This document shows, piece by piece, positions 50,879 through 61,039 of a stretch of DNA of 64,000 nucleotides (position 1 is its first letter; each line of letters starts with the position of its first letter). The notes under the pieces were generated by a model that searched no databases, was not told the origin of the DNA, and saw only the letters and a list, made by a program, of their open reading frames with translations. Both the position numbers and the translations under genes were made by a program. The stretch comes from Iris pallida. Taxonomy: Eukaryota > Streptophyta > Magnoliopsida > Asparagales > Iridaceae. Location: the NCBI GenBank assembly GCA_029216955.1, contig JANAVB010007000.1:1181563-1245562 (forward strand). Direction: 5' to 3'.

Positions 50879-51026
50879 AGCGGATCGGGAGCCCCGCCCG
50901 CGGAGCCCCGCCGAAGCCCCCGCGATCCTTAGCCGTTGGATCGCGCGGGTGGGGCGGGCCCCACGCGGGCCCCGCGCGATCCGATGGTGCAGGGGGGGGC
51001 GGGTTCGGGGCTCCGTTCCGATCCTT

Positions 51027-51081
<55 letters not shown>

Positions 51082-51155
51082 AACTAATTTATTTGGGCCC
51101 TCCGAATCCGTGGATCCTAGGCGGTCACCTTGACTGTCTTGGGCCAGGGCTGGCC
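50496..51155. mobile_element. Probable hAT remnant
   Basis: The left edge has CCAGGGTGGCTCACCT and GGCCCCCTAG; the right edge has GGGCCCTCCGAA, CTAGGCGGTCACC and GGGCCAGGGCTGGCCCTG. These resemble the GGGCC-rich ends of plant hAT elements in opposite orientation. No 8-bp duplication was matched. It is interrupted by (AT)n and the GC-rich palindrome at 50875-51026. Confidence 0.4.
50875..51026. mobile_element. GC-rich inverted-repeat element inside (TA)n (Micron-like)
   Basis: A 150-bp GC-rich block with inverted ends GGAGCGGATCGGGAGCCCCG / CGGGGCTCCGTTCCGATCC sits inside an (AT)n run (50802-50874 left, 51027-51078 right). Short TIR elements that insert into TA repeats were described in rice as Micron; this fits that pattern but homology is not tested. 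Confidence 0.6.
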
Positions 51156-51492
51156 CTGATGTAACATGAGTAAATATATTGTCTCTATCTGAAAAGATCA
51201 TGTCATATCATATCTTTATCCATATTCTTACAACATAGTAAGCAAGAACATTGTGGACTTTTGTTGTTTGGCAGAATATAATTAATATGAGATGCATTAC
51301 TTTGACATTCAGTTCGTTAGGCGATGGTTTGTCTGATTTTCATGTAAATGTCTCCCTTGTCAGTGTTATACACCTATGTATATAGAGTATATATAATTAA
51401 CTATTAAATGTACCTACTTTTCACTTTTTTAGGCAAAGTACAAGTAACAACTTTTTATAATATTTTTTGGTGCCAACCTCTTCTCTTCCCCC

Positions 51493-51534
<42 letters not shown>

Positions 51535-52085
51535 GGTTGGAAAAAATAGATCTTATGATTTTTCGTTTACAAACTTAGAATGATTTATAGGAAATATAAT
51601 AATTTTATTAAAATGTTAATAAAGAATATAACCATTTACCTGAGGGTTCTTTTCGAAATAATTACTTTATAAATAGTAGATCATGCACTTTTGTCTATTA
51701 ACAAATATTTGTACATCTAAAAGAATATGAAGTAATATTTAGATTCATATATGATTTGAATAAATTAAAATTAGTGGATGAGGAAAACATAAAAGTTTTA
51801 TTGTTTAAATTCTAAATGTAACCTAAAATATGAGCCTTCTACTGATGTAGACGGAATAAATTTATTTAGCGAGTCAAAAAATTTAAGAGAAATTTTACAA
51901 TCATACATTAAAACTTCAATAGAAAGTCTAGCTTATTTGAAGCGTGCGGAAGATCGCAATAGTCTACGAAGTTCTCGAGGAGACGTGGGAGTCGTCACCC
52001 GCACAGAGGTTTGAGTGACCGTGTCATTGCTGACGTCTACTGCTTCAGAAATCGCCAAATGATTGACAAATGGCGAATGTTACAT
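51145..52085 (+). repeat. Tandem duplication of hAT segment, copy A
   Basis: 941-bp unit repeated at 52086-53050 with few differences (small indels, (CT)n length, one (AT) change). It includes a (CT)n run at 51494-51530. Confidence 0.92.
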
Positions 52086-52430
52086 CAGGGCTGGCCCTGA
52101 TGTAACATGAGTAAATATATTGTCTCTATCTGAAAAGATCATGTCATATCATATCTTTATCCATATTCTTACAACATAGTAAGCAAGAACATTGTGGACT
52201 TTTGTTGTTTGGCAGAATAAATTAATATGAGATGCATTACTTTGACATTCAGTTCGTTAGGCGATGGTTTGTCTGATTTTCATGTAAATGTCTCCCTTGT
52301 CAGTGTTATACACCTATGTATATAGAGTATATATAATTAACTATTAAATGTACCTACTTTTCACTTTTTTAGGCAAAGTACAAGTAACAACTTTTTATAA
52401 TTTTTTGGTGCCAACCTCTTCTCTTCCCCC

Positions 52431-52468
<38 letters not shown>

Positions 52469-53050
52469 GGTTGGAAAAAATAGATCTTATGATTTTTCGT
52501 TTACAAACTTAGAATGATTTATAGGAAATATAATAATTTTATTAAAATGTTAATAAAGAATATAACCATTTACCTGAGGGTTCTTTTCGAAATAATTACT
52601 TTATAAATATAGTAGATCATGCACTTTTGTCTATTAACAAATATTTGTACATCTAAAAGAATATGAAGTAATATTTAGATTCATATATTTGAATAAATTA
52701 AAATTATGGATGAGGAAAAATAAAAATTTTATTGTTTAAATTCTAAATGTAACCTAAAATATGAGCCTTCTACTGATGTAGGCGGAATAAATTTATTTAG
52801 CGAGTCAAAAAATTTAAGAGAAATTTTACAAGCATACATTAAAACTTCAATAGAAATTCTAGCTTATTTGAAGCGTGCGGAAGATCGCAATAGTCTACGA
52901 AGTTCTCGAGGAGACGTGGGTAGTCGTCACCCGCACAGAGGTTTGAGTGACCGTGTCATTGCTGACGTCTACTGCTTCAGAAATCGCCAAATGATTGACA
53001 AATGGCGAATGTGTCGGTTAATGTGCGACGAGATGGGACCGGGACTATGA
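52086..53050 (+). repeat. Tandem duplication of hAT segment, copy B
   Basis: Second copy; it continues downstream into the hAT transposase tail, which copy A lacks. (CT)n at 52435-52464. The frame at 52868-53050 (LKRAEDRNSLRSSRGDVG…) is open only in this copy and may be decayed transposase. Confidence 0.92.
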
Positions 53051-53084
53051 ATCGCATGTGAGAAGCATACCGAATTTTAAAAAT

Positions 53085-53236
53085 AATAAATCATACCTAA
53101 GATCAACGATATCACAAGAAGATTAAATGAATTAGCTATATTATCCATTCAAAAAGATATTCTAAGAAATATTGAATACAAACAAATAATACATGAATTT
53201 GCACATCAAAAGACAAGAAAAATGATGTTCCATTAA
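53085..53236 (+). pseudogene. hAT transposase C-terminal fragment
   Basis: Reads SYLRSTISQERLNELAILSI, then QKDILRNIEYKQIIHEFA, then a stop near 53236. This matches the end of the hAT C-terminal dimerisation domain of zf-TTF-type plant transposases (LRSTMSQERLNGLAILSIE consensus). Upstream parts are missing or decayed. A Tourist-like MITE follows 24 bp downstream. Confidence 0.75.
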
Positions 53237-53259
53237 GAATTATTTATCAAAAAATATTA

Positions 53260-53603
53260 GGCTGTGTTTGATTGGGCGTTTTTTCCATGGAAAATATTTC
53301 CACGACAAATTTTCCACCAATTGTAGTGTTTGATAGCTTATATTTTCCATGGAATTATTTTCCAAAAAACTATCATTTTCCATATTTTCTTCTAAAATGG
53401 TGGAAAATGAAACTTGTCTAACCCATAGGAAAATATCATTTTCCATGGAAAATAACTATTTTCCGTGGAAAATACAATCAAACAACCAAATTAAGTTTTC
53501 CATGAATTTTTTTAAAATTCCATGGAATTTTTTTCCTAGGAAAATAATTCCATGGAATTAATTTCTTTTCCATGTATTTTCCACCTTGCAATCAAACACA
53601 CCC
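53260..53603. mobile_element. Tourist-like MITE, copy 2
   Basis: Same 344-bp element as at 14660-15003, better preserved: ends GGCTGTGTTTGATTG / CAATCAAACACACCC, flanked by TTA (53257-53259) and TAA (53604-53606). The interior has six or more TTTTCCATGGAAAA-like palindromes. Confidence 0.82.
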
Positions 53604-54410
53604 TAAAAACATAACTATTCTAATGTAAAAGGGCCTCATATATTGAATTCTTGCAGGCTCCGATTTTTCTTGAGACTGCCATGTTGTGGCTCACACACAA
53701 GTACTACAAGAAGAAAAATAGAGAAGACGTTAGTTGATATAAGTTTCAATATATAAAAGTATTTTATATTCATCGTACATCTGGAACTAGACACAAAATC
53801 AGAATTATTAGCTAGGGGAGCAATCATCCTCGAACAGAGGGACCAATCTACATTGAGTAAAATAAAGTATAGAAGGGTATTGATGCAACTTATCCTTGCT
53901 TTCTTTGATTTTTTTTGTTAAGTAGTAATATATAATTAGTATATTTGGTTTAGTCCCACATCAAAGTAGAGAATAATGGGTGTAGTAATATATAATTAGT
54001 ATATTGGGCTGTCTTTGATTTCTTTATCAAAACTTTGTTTAACAAAATAATTTTGAACTAAAATTTTAAAAACAAATCCCAAACGGGCTCTTAGAACTGT
54101 TTGGAAGGAAAATGAAATTTGGAAAATGAAATATTTTATATGAATGGCAATCCATTTTCTGATGAGATTAGGGTTTTATTTTCCCTCTCAGTCTTATCAG
54201 TCAAAAAAAACCTCCGGCTATTGTTTATTTGTTGTTACTAGTACCAGGGTACCAGGGCCTAAGGAATCGTTCAATATGGACATTTTCAAATCAGAGAAAA
54301 ATGACGAACGGAAACTCAACTAAACTATAGGTCGAGGAAGCAGTAGAGCCGTTCACTGTTCCGGAAAATAATTAAACACAGCACGTAAACAGCGCGTAAC
54401 ACAAACGATG
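53604..54410. other. Unassigned region upstream of the PME gene
   Basis: AT-rich. GTAGTAATATATAATTAGTA occurs twice (near 53921 and 53980), and a TAGTCCCACATC motif lies at 53952-53963. AAAGGGCCTC at 53628 may be the decayed right end of the hAT element. Confidence 0.5.
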
Positions 54411-54416
54411 CATGCC

Positions 54417-54423
54417 TATATAA
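54417..54423 (+). promoter_or_regulatory. TATA box of the PME gene
   Basis: TATATAA in CCTATATAAGCG, 180 bp before the ATG; predicted start near 54450 gives a 5' UTR of about 150 nt ending AGAAGAGCCAAATAATG. Confidence 0.6.
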
Positions 54424-54597
54424 GCGTAGCATCCCCCTCCTTGAATCCTCGGGGTTCATTCCAAAAAAGGAGCTGCGAGCTCCTATTCCTTCTTTCTTCC
54501 TTCACTCCCTCTCTCCGTCATATATAAATATATATATATATAGAGGGAAGATAGCAAAATTTTAAGTACGTAGAAGTAGAAGTAGAAGAGCCAAATA

Positions 54598-56276
54598 ATG
54601 ATGGGAAAGAATAGTAACTCTATTCTCCTGCCGGACTTGTCCGTCGTCCTCGTGTTGGCGGTGGTGATTGGTGCTGTGCACTCCGCGGTCGGACAGGGGA
54701 ACGGAGACTTGGACGCCCTCTGCTCGTCTACCTACTACAAAGACGTCTGCATCCGGAGCTTGTCAGGCAGCAACATCAACTCGTCGTCGAGCCCCATCGA
54801 CGTTGTGAAGGCCACTGTCGATGCCGTCGTCAAGGAACTGACCGCCGCCGCGGAAAACATAGGTGAGAAGTTCGGCAACTCTTCGTACCAGTCGGAATTT
54901 AAGTACTGCAAGGGTCTGTTCGAGGAATCCCTGGCGCTCCTCCAGTCCGTGGTCGACAAGGCCGGCAGCCTCGAGGAGCTGATGGAGGAGTCCGAGCAGA
55001 TGCAGTACTGGCTCAGTTATGTCAGCTCCCTGAGTGGGAGCTGTTCGGACGTGCTCGTGACCATGGACCCGGAGCTGATGGCACAGATCGATTCCGCGCT
55101 GGTTGACACGTGGCATGTGTTGAGCAACGGCATCTCCATTGTGGATTCGTTGAGCAAGGTGGCCGGGAGCGTCGACGTCGGCCTCCCAGCTGCTAACGTG
55201 AGCCAGGAGGAGGGGGGCAAGTCGGGGGGCCGGAAGCTCCTCAACGCTGACCCCCGTTGGCTATCTGCCGGCGACCGGAAACTGTTGGCAGCACGCGGCG
55301 GACACGGACGGCTGAAACCCGATATTGTCGTGGCGAAAGACGGAAGCGGACAGTTCAGCAGCATCAACGCTGCCATCAAAGCCGTGAGACCCGGCTCGGC
55401 GCGTAGGACCGTGATCTACGTGAAGGCCGGAATCTACGAGGAGCAGGTGATAATCCCGGAGGAGAAGGTGAATATCTACATGTACGGAGACGGAGGGAGG
55501 AAGACCATCGTGACCGCCAGCAAGTCGGAAGCCAAGGACGGAATGCACATCGACACCAATCCGACATTTGTCGTCCTCGCAACCGGTACGGTCTTGAGGT
55601 CCATGGGGATAAGGAACACGGCGGGGCCTAAAGGCCATCAGGCGGTGGCGCTTCGCGTGAAGGGCGACTACGTGGTCGTCATCAACTGCCACATCACTGC
55701 CTACCAGGACACGCTGTACCTCCAAGGGGGGACACACTACTTCCGGGGCTGCGTCATCTCCGGCACCGTCGACTTCATATTCGGCGACTCGGCGGTCGTC
55801 TTCCAGAAGTGCACCATCCTCGTACGCAAGGGGGATCCCGGCCAGAGGAACATGGTGACGGCACAGGGCAGGCGTGTAAAGGACAGCAAAACCGGCATCG
55901 TCATCCACGACTGCAAGATCTTGCCGCACCAGGACCTCTTTGCCGACAGGCACACCGTCGAGAGCTACCTCGGCCGCCATGGAAGGAGTTCTCGAGGATT
56001 ATGGTGATGGAATCGACCATCGGAGATCTGATCATGCCGGAAGGGTACCACGTATGGGACGACAGCAACAAATACCTTAATACCCTCTACTACGGCGAGT
56101 ATGGCAACGAGGGGCCGGGGGCCGACACGAGCCGCAGGGTCAGGTGGCCCGGTGTCAACACCAAGGTCCAACGCCCAGAGGCCATGACTTACACCGTCGG
56201 ACGCTTCCTCAAGACTGGCAGGTGGATCCAGGGCTCAGGCGCACGATACACGCTTGGCTTGATCAAAAGGACTTGA
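54598..56276 (+). pseudogene. Type-I pectin methylesterase (PMEI + PME), frameshifted
   Basis: Single-exon gene of about 559 codons encoding a secreted cell-wall enzyme that removes methyl groups from pectin. It has a signal peptide (residues 1-33) and a PMEI pro-region with C42, C51 and further Cys. Two RKLL motifs at 212 and 227 match subtilase processing sites. The catalytic domain has GIYEE (278), QAVAL (Q348), QDTLY (Q370-D371), DFIFG (D392) and R460; D371, D392 and R460 have the spacing of the known catalytic residues. Right after R460 the LGRPW motif is broken by a 1-bp deletion near 55975-55979, giving LGRHG and a stop at 56005-56007. The remaining 98 codons (WKEFSRIMVMES… to TGA 56274) are intact in the next frame. 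Either a very recent null allele or a base-call error. Confidence 0.92.
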
Positions 56277-57432
56277 TATTAATATATCACTCTCACTCTG
56301 TCTGTATAGATGACCGACCGACTTACTTCTACTGCACATATATATATATGCCTTCGCTATCTATCTATTCATACATGCATAGCATATATAGGAGAGATTA
56401 ATATGTTTCATTCTCTCTGTTATATATATTGTATGACTGACGGAGAGAGAAAATTTATCAAATTTCATTATTTATTAATTGGAAATTGATGATTTAATAT
56501 TAGTTGGATATGAGATTATTATAGTTGCATCGGTCAGTGACGTCATGATCTAATATTGGATGACTTGTACCCGGACACATATCTAATCCTCCCGGGGTTC
56601 CATTAACACTAGTTAAAGAAACAAAAGACCCACATATATATATATAAAAAGAAAAGTACCATACTTCAACAAATAGATGTTGACTATTGGTTCATATACT
56701 TCAACAATAAAGAGAACTAGGGGTTTAGTGAAATTTTATTAATCTTCCTATACTCCTTTGATAGTTCTTGGTTTGCGCATAGTTCCAGATGTAGGATGGA
56801 TATAAAGGCTTTTATATAATGACAACTTATATTAACTAACATTTCCTTTCTCTTTTACTTCTTGTTGTACTTATGTGAGCCCCAACTTAAACCTAGGAAG
56901 CACAAAGATGCTTCAAACTGGTTAGTGTCAAACTTGTATTAGGCAAAGACACTCACCAAAATATGTATATGGAGTTCTTCTCGTCCTGTCCTTTCTGCTT
57001 TGTGTCCAATACACACCTATACATCATAACTAAAACCAATTCTATTACAGTGAGAGAGACTCTAGTACCCTGATGGCTCTTGGATTTCAGAGGTGTTTGA
57101 ATATACTATCAACCCATTACAACAAACAGATTGTATTTCTCTTTAGTAACATCAACCCTCTACAACAATCTAATCATACTTATTGCTTCGATTCCGTCGA
57201 ATCAATAAGTCGCCACGGACGTGATATCGTACAAGTCGTACTCGTGTATATTTATAAAATAGTTATTTTTGTAAAAGGTTTGCAGAGGATAAAACAGATA
57301 AATTGATAACAATATAAAACAAATAAATTGATAACTACATAAATCTTTAATGATAATTTATAGTCAAGTAAAAGAGTGTCGAACTTGGCTTACAACTTGA
57401 AACAACAAATGAGATATATCGTTCCATACATT

Positions 57433-57438
<6 letters not shown>
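56277..57438. other. Unassigned region 3' of PME
   Basis: Presumed 3' UTR to about 56460, then AT-rich DNA with no recognised gene or repeat. Confidence 0.5.

Positions 57439-57490
<52 letters not shown>
57439..57490. repeat. (AT)n microsatellite
   Basis: About 50 bp of AT with one break. Confidence 0.95.
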
Positions 57491-57494
<4 letters not shown>

Positions 57495-57724
57495 GATAAC
57501 ATCAGTGAAGGTCTTCAAAATGAAAATGGAAGCTTCAAAATATGGACAAAAGTTCTGCACAGTTAAACGTGCCTTTGATGCCTTCATGCGTCTCCTGATT
57601 TTCACACATGTGAAAACGTGGGTCACTTGCATTCAAAATTTTCGGGTCGGGTTCGGTGCCCAAACCCATTAATTCGATTTAACGGTTCGGTTACCGAAAT
57701 CGAATTATTATATATGTGAAATTA

Positions 57725-57960
57725 CCAGCTTAACCTTGAGCCCTAACCCTAAGTTAAAAACACATTACATCTTCTCTCCCTCTCCAGACTCTCCTCACAA
57801 ATTTCTTTTTCAGAGAGGGAGAGCGGCGCTCTCCATTTCTCCAGCCTCCTCACAAAAATATCTCTCTCTCTCTCTCTCTAGTCTCCTCCCTATTCTCCCC
57901 TCTCGATCTTTATCTGCCTCGTCGCCTCATTGTATAACAATTTACTCTTTCCTCTTATAA
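57725..57960 (+). other. Leader-like pyrimidine-rich sequence
   Basis: GCCCTAACCCTAAG followed by CTCTCTCCC-rich sequence and (CT)n at 57858-57880, the look of a plant 5' UTR with a telo-box. No protein follows; it runs into the T-rich tract. Confidence 0.35.
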
Positions 57961-59235
57961 AAAGTCCAATATTTACTCAGACTATTTTTGCATTTTTTTA
58001 ATCTTTTTTCGCTTTTGGCCGTTTTTGCAATTTTTTTAACCTTTTTGTCGATTTCGCAGTTTTTTGCCCTTCTTGTACATTCTTTTTAGCTTTTTGGTCA
58101 ATTTTCTACTTTTTTGCGATTTTGACTTTTTTGCACCTTTTTTTAATTATTTTGGTCGCTTTTGCACGTTCTTATCTTTTTTGTCGAATTTGAATGTGTT
58201 TGCCATTTTGCACCTTTTTTATGATTTTTTTCGGTTTGACCATTTTTGCACAATTTTTCGTTTTGGGTTGCTTTTGCACTTTTTTTTTTATCGTTTTTAG
58301 TCAATTTTTTACTACTTTTTGGCCCTTTTTGCACGTTTGTTATCGTTTTTGGTCGATTTTGTACGTTTTTGACCATTTTTATACTTTTTATCGTTTTTTG
58401 TCATGTTTGGATTTTTGCACGTTTTTACCATTTTTGGTAGATTTTGCACCTTTTTTGCCGTTTTTGTGCGGAGTTCTATCGTTTTTGCACTTTTTCATTT
58501 TTGCACTTTTTTATTGTTTCTGCCCTTTTTGTAATTTTTTTAATTGTATTTAGTCATTTTTGTCATTTTTGTCATTTTTAAATTTTTATCATTTTTTCGT
58601 TGTTGCATTTTTTGTCTTTTTCTCATTTTTGGTCGTTTTTTGGACTTTTTAAATCATTTTTGTGTCGTTTTTGTTTTCAATTTTGCTAATTTTTTTGGTT
58701 CTCTTTTTGTCGTTTTTGCTCTTTTTTGTTTTTTTGTTTGTTTTTGCCCCTTTTTGCATTTTTTCTTTTTTGTCCTTTTTGGTCTTTTTTACAAGTCTTT
58801 TTTATAATTTTTTTTGTCTTTTTATGCTCGTTTGATCCCTTATTTTTTTTTGTTGTTTTTGCTCTTTTTATCGTTTTAGGTCGGTTTTGTTCTTTTTTGT
58901 TCTTTTTAAAAAAATCATTTTTGGTCCTTTTTGATCATTTTCATCCTCTTTTGTTTTTGGTCCTTTGTTTTTGTCGTTTTTGATCATTTTTCATACTTTC
59001 TCCGTTTTGGTCTTTTTTTGTCAGTTTGGGTTTTGATCTTTCTTTTCATTTTTTCGTTTTTAGTCCTTTTTTTGTTTTTTGTCTTTTTTCAATTTTTTGT
59101 CATTTTTGATCATTTTTCGGCACATCCGATGTTTTCCCCCTTTTTGTCATTTTTCTTCTGTTTTTGCTTTTTTTTTTTTTTCATTTTTTGTCCTTTTTTT
59201 CTATCTTTTTGGTTTTTTTTTGTCTTTTAGGAGAA
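57961..59235 (+). repeat. 1.3-kb T-rich degenerate repeat tract
   Basis: An extended series of T4-T8 runs split by short G/C-containing spacers such as TTTTTGCAC, TTTTGGTCG and TCGTTTTTG, with an irregular 10-14 bp period. The bottom strand is correspondingly A-rich. Several Phe-rich open frames exist only because T-runs lack stops; they are not genes. Confidence 0.85.
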
Positions 59236-59356
59236 GGACAAAACAAAATTTTTCTTTATTTCTTTATTATTTTTTAATTTTTTAATTATTATTATTTTCT
59301 TTTTGAAATTTTTACTAGCCTACTTTTTTTGTTTATTAAAAAAATTGAAACTCAAT

Positions 59357-59731
59357 TGTTGGAGTGGTGGGGTTCCCAACCTATGTGGAGAATACCCCAG
59401 AGAGCGACAAGCGCCATCCGTGTGTCGGAGAAGCTCGGGGAGTGCATGGATCCTATTTTGGAACATATATGGTAAGAAAAATATATGATGGATTTCCATA
59501 TTTACTTTGATCATATATTTATGATGGATCCTTCATATAGTAGCTTTCCATATAATTGGGCTTCCAATTATGGCAAGCAAATTATGATTGGATTTCCATT
59601 AAATATATGATTGATGCATATTGAAAGTTTTCATATATTAGGCTTCCATGTATGGATTACCAAGGGCTTATAAAAGGGTGATGCATGCTAGTTGTAAACT
59701 CATCTCAAAACAAGAGTGCTTACAATCTTTT

Positions 59732-59762
<31 letters not shown>

Positions 59763-60106
59763 GAGGAGAGAGGATTAAGGACTATTGTGAAGGAGAGATT
59801 GCTTCGAATAATTTTTTGGCATCTCTTGTTCTTCGGAGTCCGCAATCAAATTTTTTTTTCTTTCAGTGAGTTGTGGTGATCCGTGTTGGATCGGGAGGAG
59901 CTTGTAGAGGGTGTATTCTCTTTATTTATTAGTGGAGGTTCTTTAGGGTTGGACTCCGATTGGTCAGTGGTTTTTCTGCAAGGTTTCTACGTCAAAATCT
60001 TATGGTCTACGATTGTGTTTGGCATTTTTGGTTTGTGCGCTTTTGCTCGGTTCTCTCGCAGGACTTCCTGGTTTGGGAGAACGGTTTCTGTGCTTCGTTC
60101 CCAACA
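59357..60106 (+). repeat. 5' LTR of copia element 4
   Basis: Starts TGTTGGAGTGGTGGGG, ends TTCGTTCCCAACA. TATAAAA at 59669-59675 is a good TATA box, giving a start near 59700. (GA)n at 59733-59765 lies in the R/U5 part. Confidence 0.8.
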
Positions 60107-60174
60107 TAGTGGTATCAGAGCTTTGGGTTCAAAGAAGAAGTGTCAGGAGTTGACAGTCAAACCAGCAAGCAGAT

Positions 60175-61035
60175 ATGGACGCGAAGCCGGTGCGCATGGT
60201 GATCTGAATGGTACCAACTACCATTATTGGCGGAGCAAGATGAAGGATTTGCTGTTCGTCAAGAAGCTGCATCTGCCCGTATTTGCATCCGAGAAGCCCA
60301 GTGATAAATCCGAGGAGGACTAGAAATTTGAGCATATACAGGTGTGCAAATATATCAGGCAGTTCGTTGACGAGAAGTATACAATCACGTTGCCAATATT
60401 GAGCACGCGAAGATGTTATTGGATAAGCTGGAATCTTTGTATGCAAAAAGACCGAGGTAAACAAGTTGTTCCTAATCCGGACGATGATGGTTCTGCGGTA
60501 CAAAGATGGGGCATCTATTACAGATCACTTGAGTAATTTTCAAGGCGTGGTTGACCAGCTATCTTCAATGGGAGTCAAGTTCGACGACAAGGTTCAGGGA
60601 CTATGGCTGCTGTGTACATTGCTAGACTCATGAAAGACCGTACGAGTATCTATGATCGCTTCTGCTCCAGAAGGCGTGGTCATTCTGTAGTTTGCCAAGA
60701 GCAGGGTGTGTGAATGAAGAGATGCAGAGGCGTTCTCAGGGCACTTCAACCACATCCCACCACTCAGAGGCATTTATTTCAGATGCGGAAGGGGCAAAGC
60801 AGGGGTTCCGGTGGTGGCAGAGACAAGAGCAGAGGGAAGTCCAAGGGTCGTTACGAGGACTCAGAGTGTTACCACTGTGGCAAGAAGGGCAACATCAAGC
60901 GGAACTGTTTTGCTTGGAAGAGAGAGAAGAAGAACGACAATGGAAAGCAAGATGAGAATATTACAGCGACAGCCTCGATACATGGAGGCGATATGATCGT
61001 CGTAGGTGATAAGGTTATTACAAACCTTGCCTGAG
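60175..61035 (+). pseudogene. Copia element 4 gag
   Basis: The first ATG after the PBS is at 60175. Then, in another frame, LNGTNYHYWRSKMKDLLFVK, a UBN2-like helical region in several frames, and a CCHC knuckle CYHCGKKGNIKRNC (about 60867-60910) after a basic Arg/Lys/Ser-rich stretch. The start is followed by a frameshift within ten codons. Confidence 0.83.
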
Positions 61036-61039
61036 ATGA

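Noticed and set aside
53952..53990. U-snRNA promoter (USE-like GTCCCACATC plus TATA-like run)
   Set aside because: Spacing is off for both Pol II and Pol III snRNA genes, and no snRNA sequence follows.
55261..55980. 239-codon minus-strand frame across the PME gene
   Set aside because: Shadow of a GC-rich coding strand; the plus strand shows all PME motifs.
58064..59285. Phe-rich membrane proteins
   Set aside because: Produced by T-runs; no start context, no conserved motif, overlapping in all three frames.
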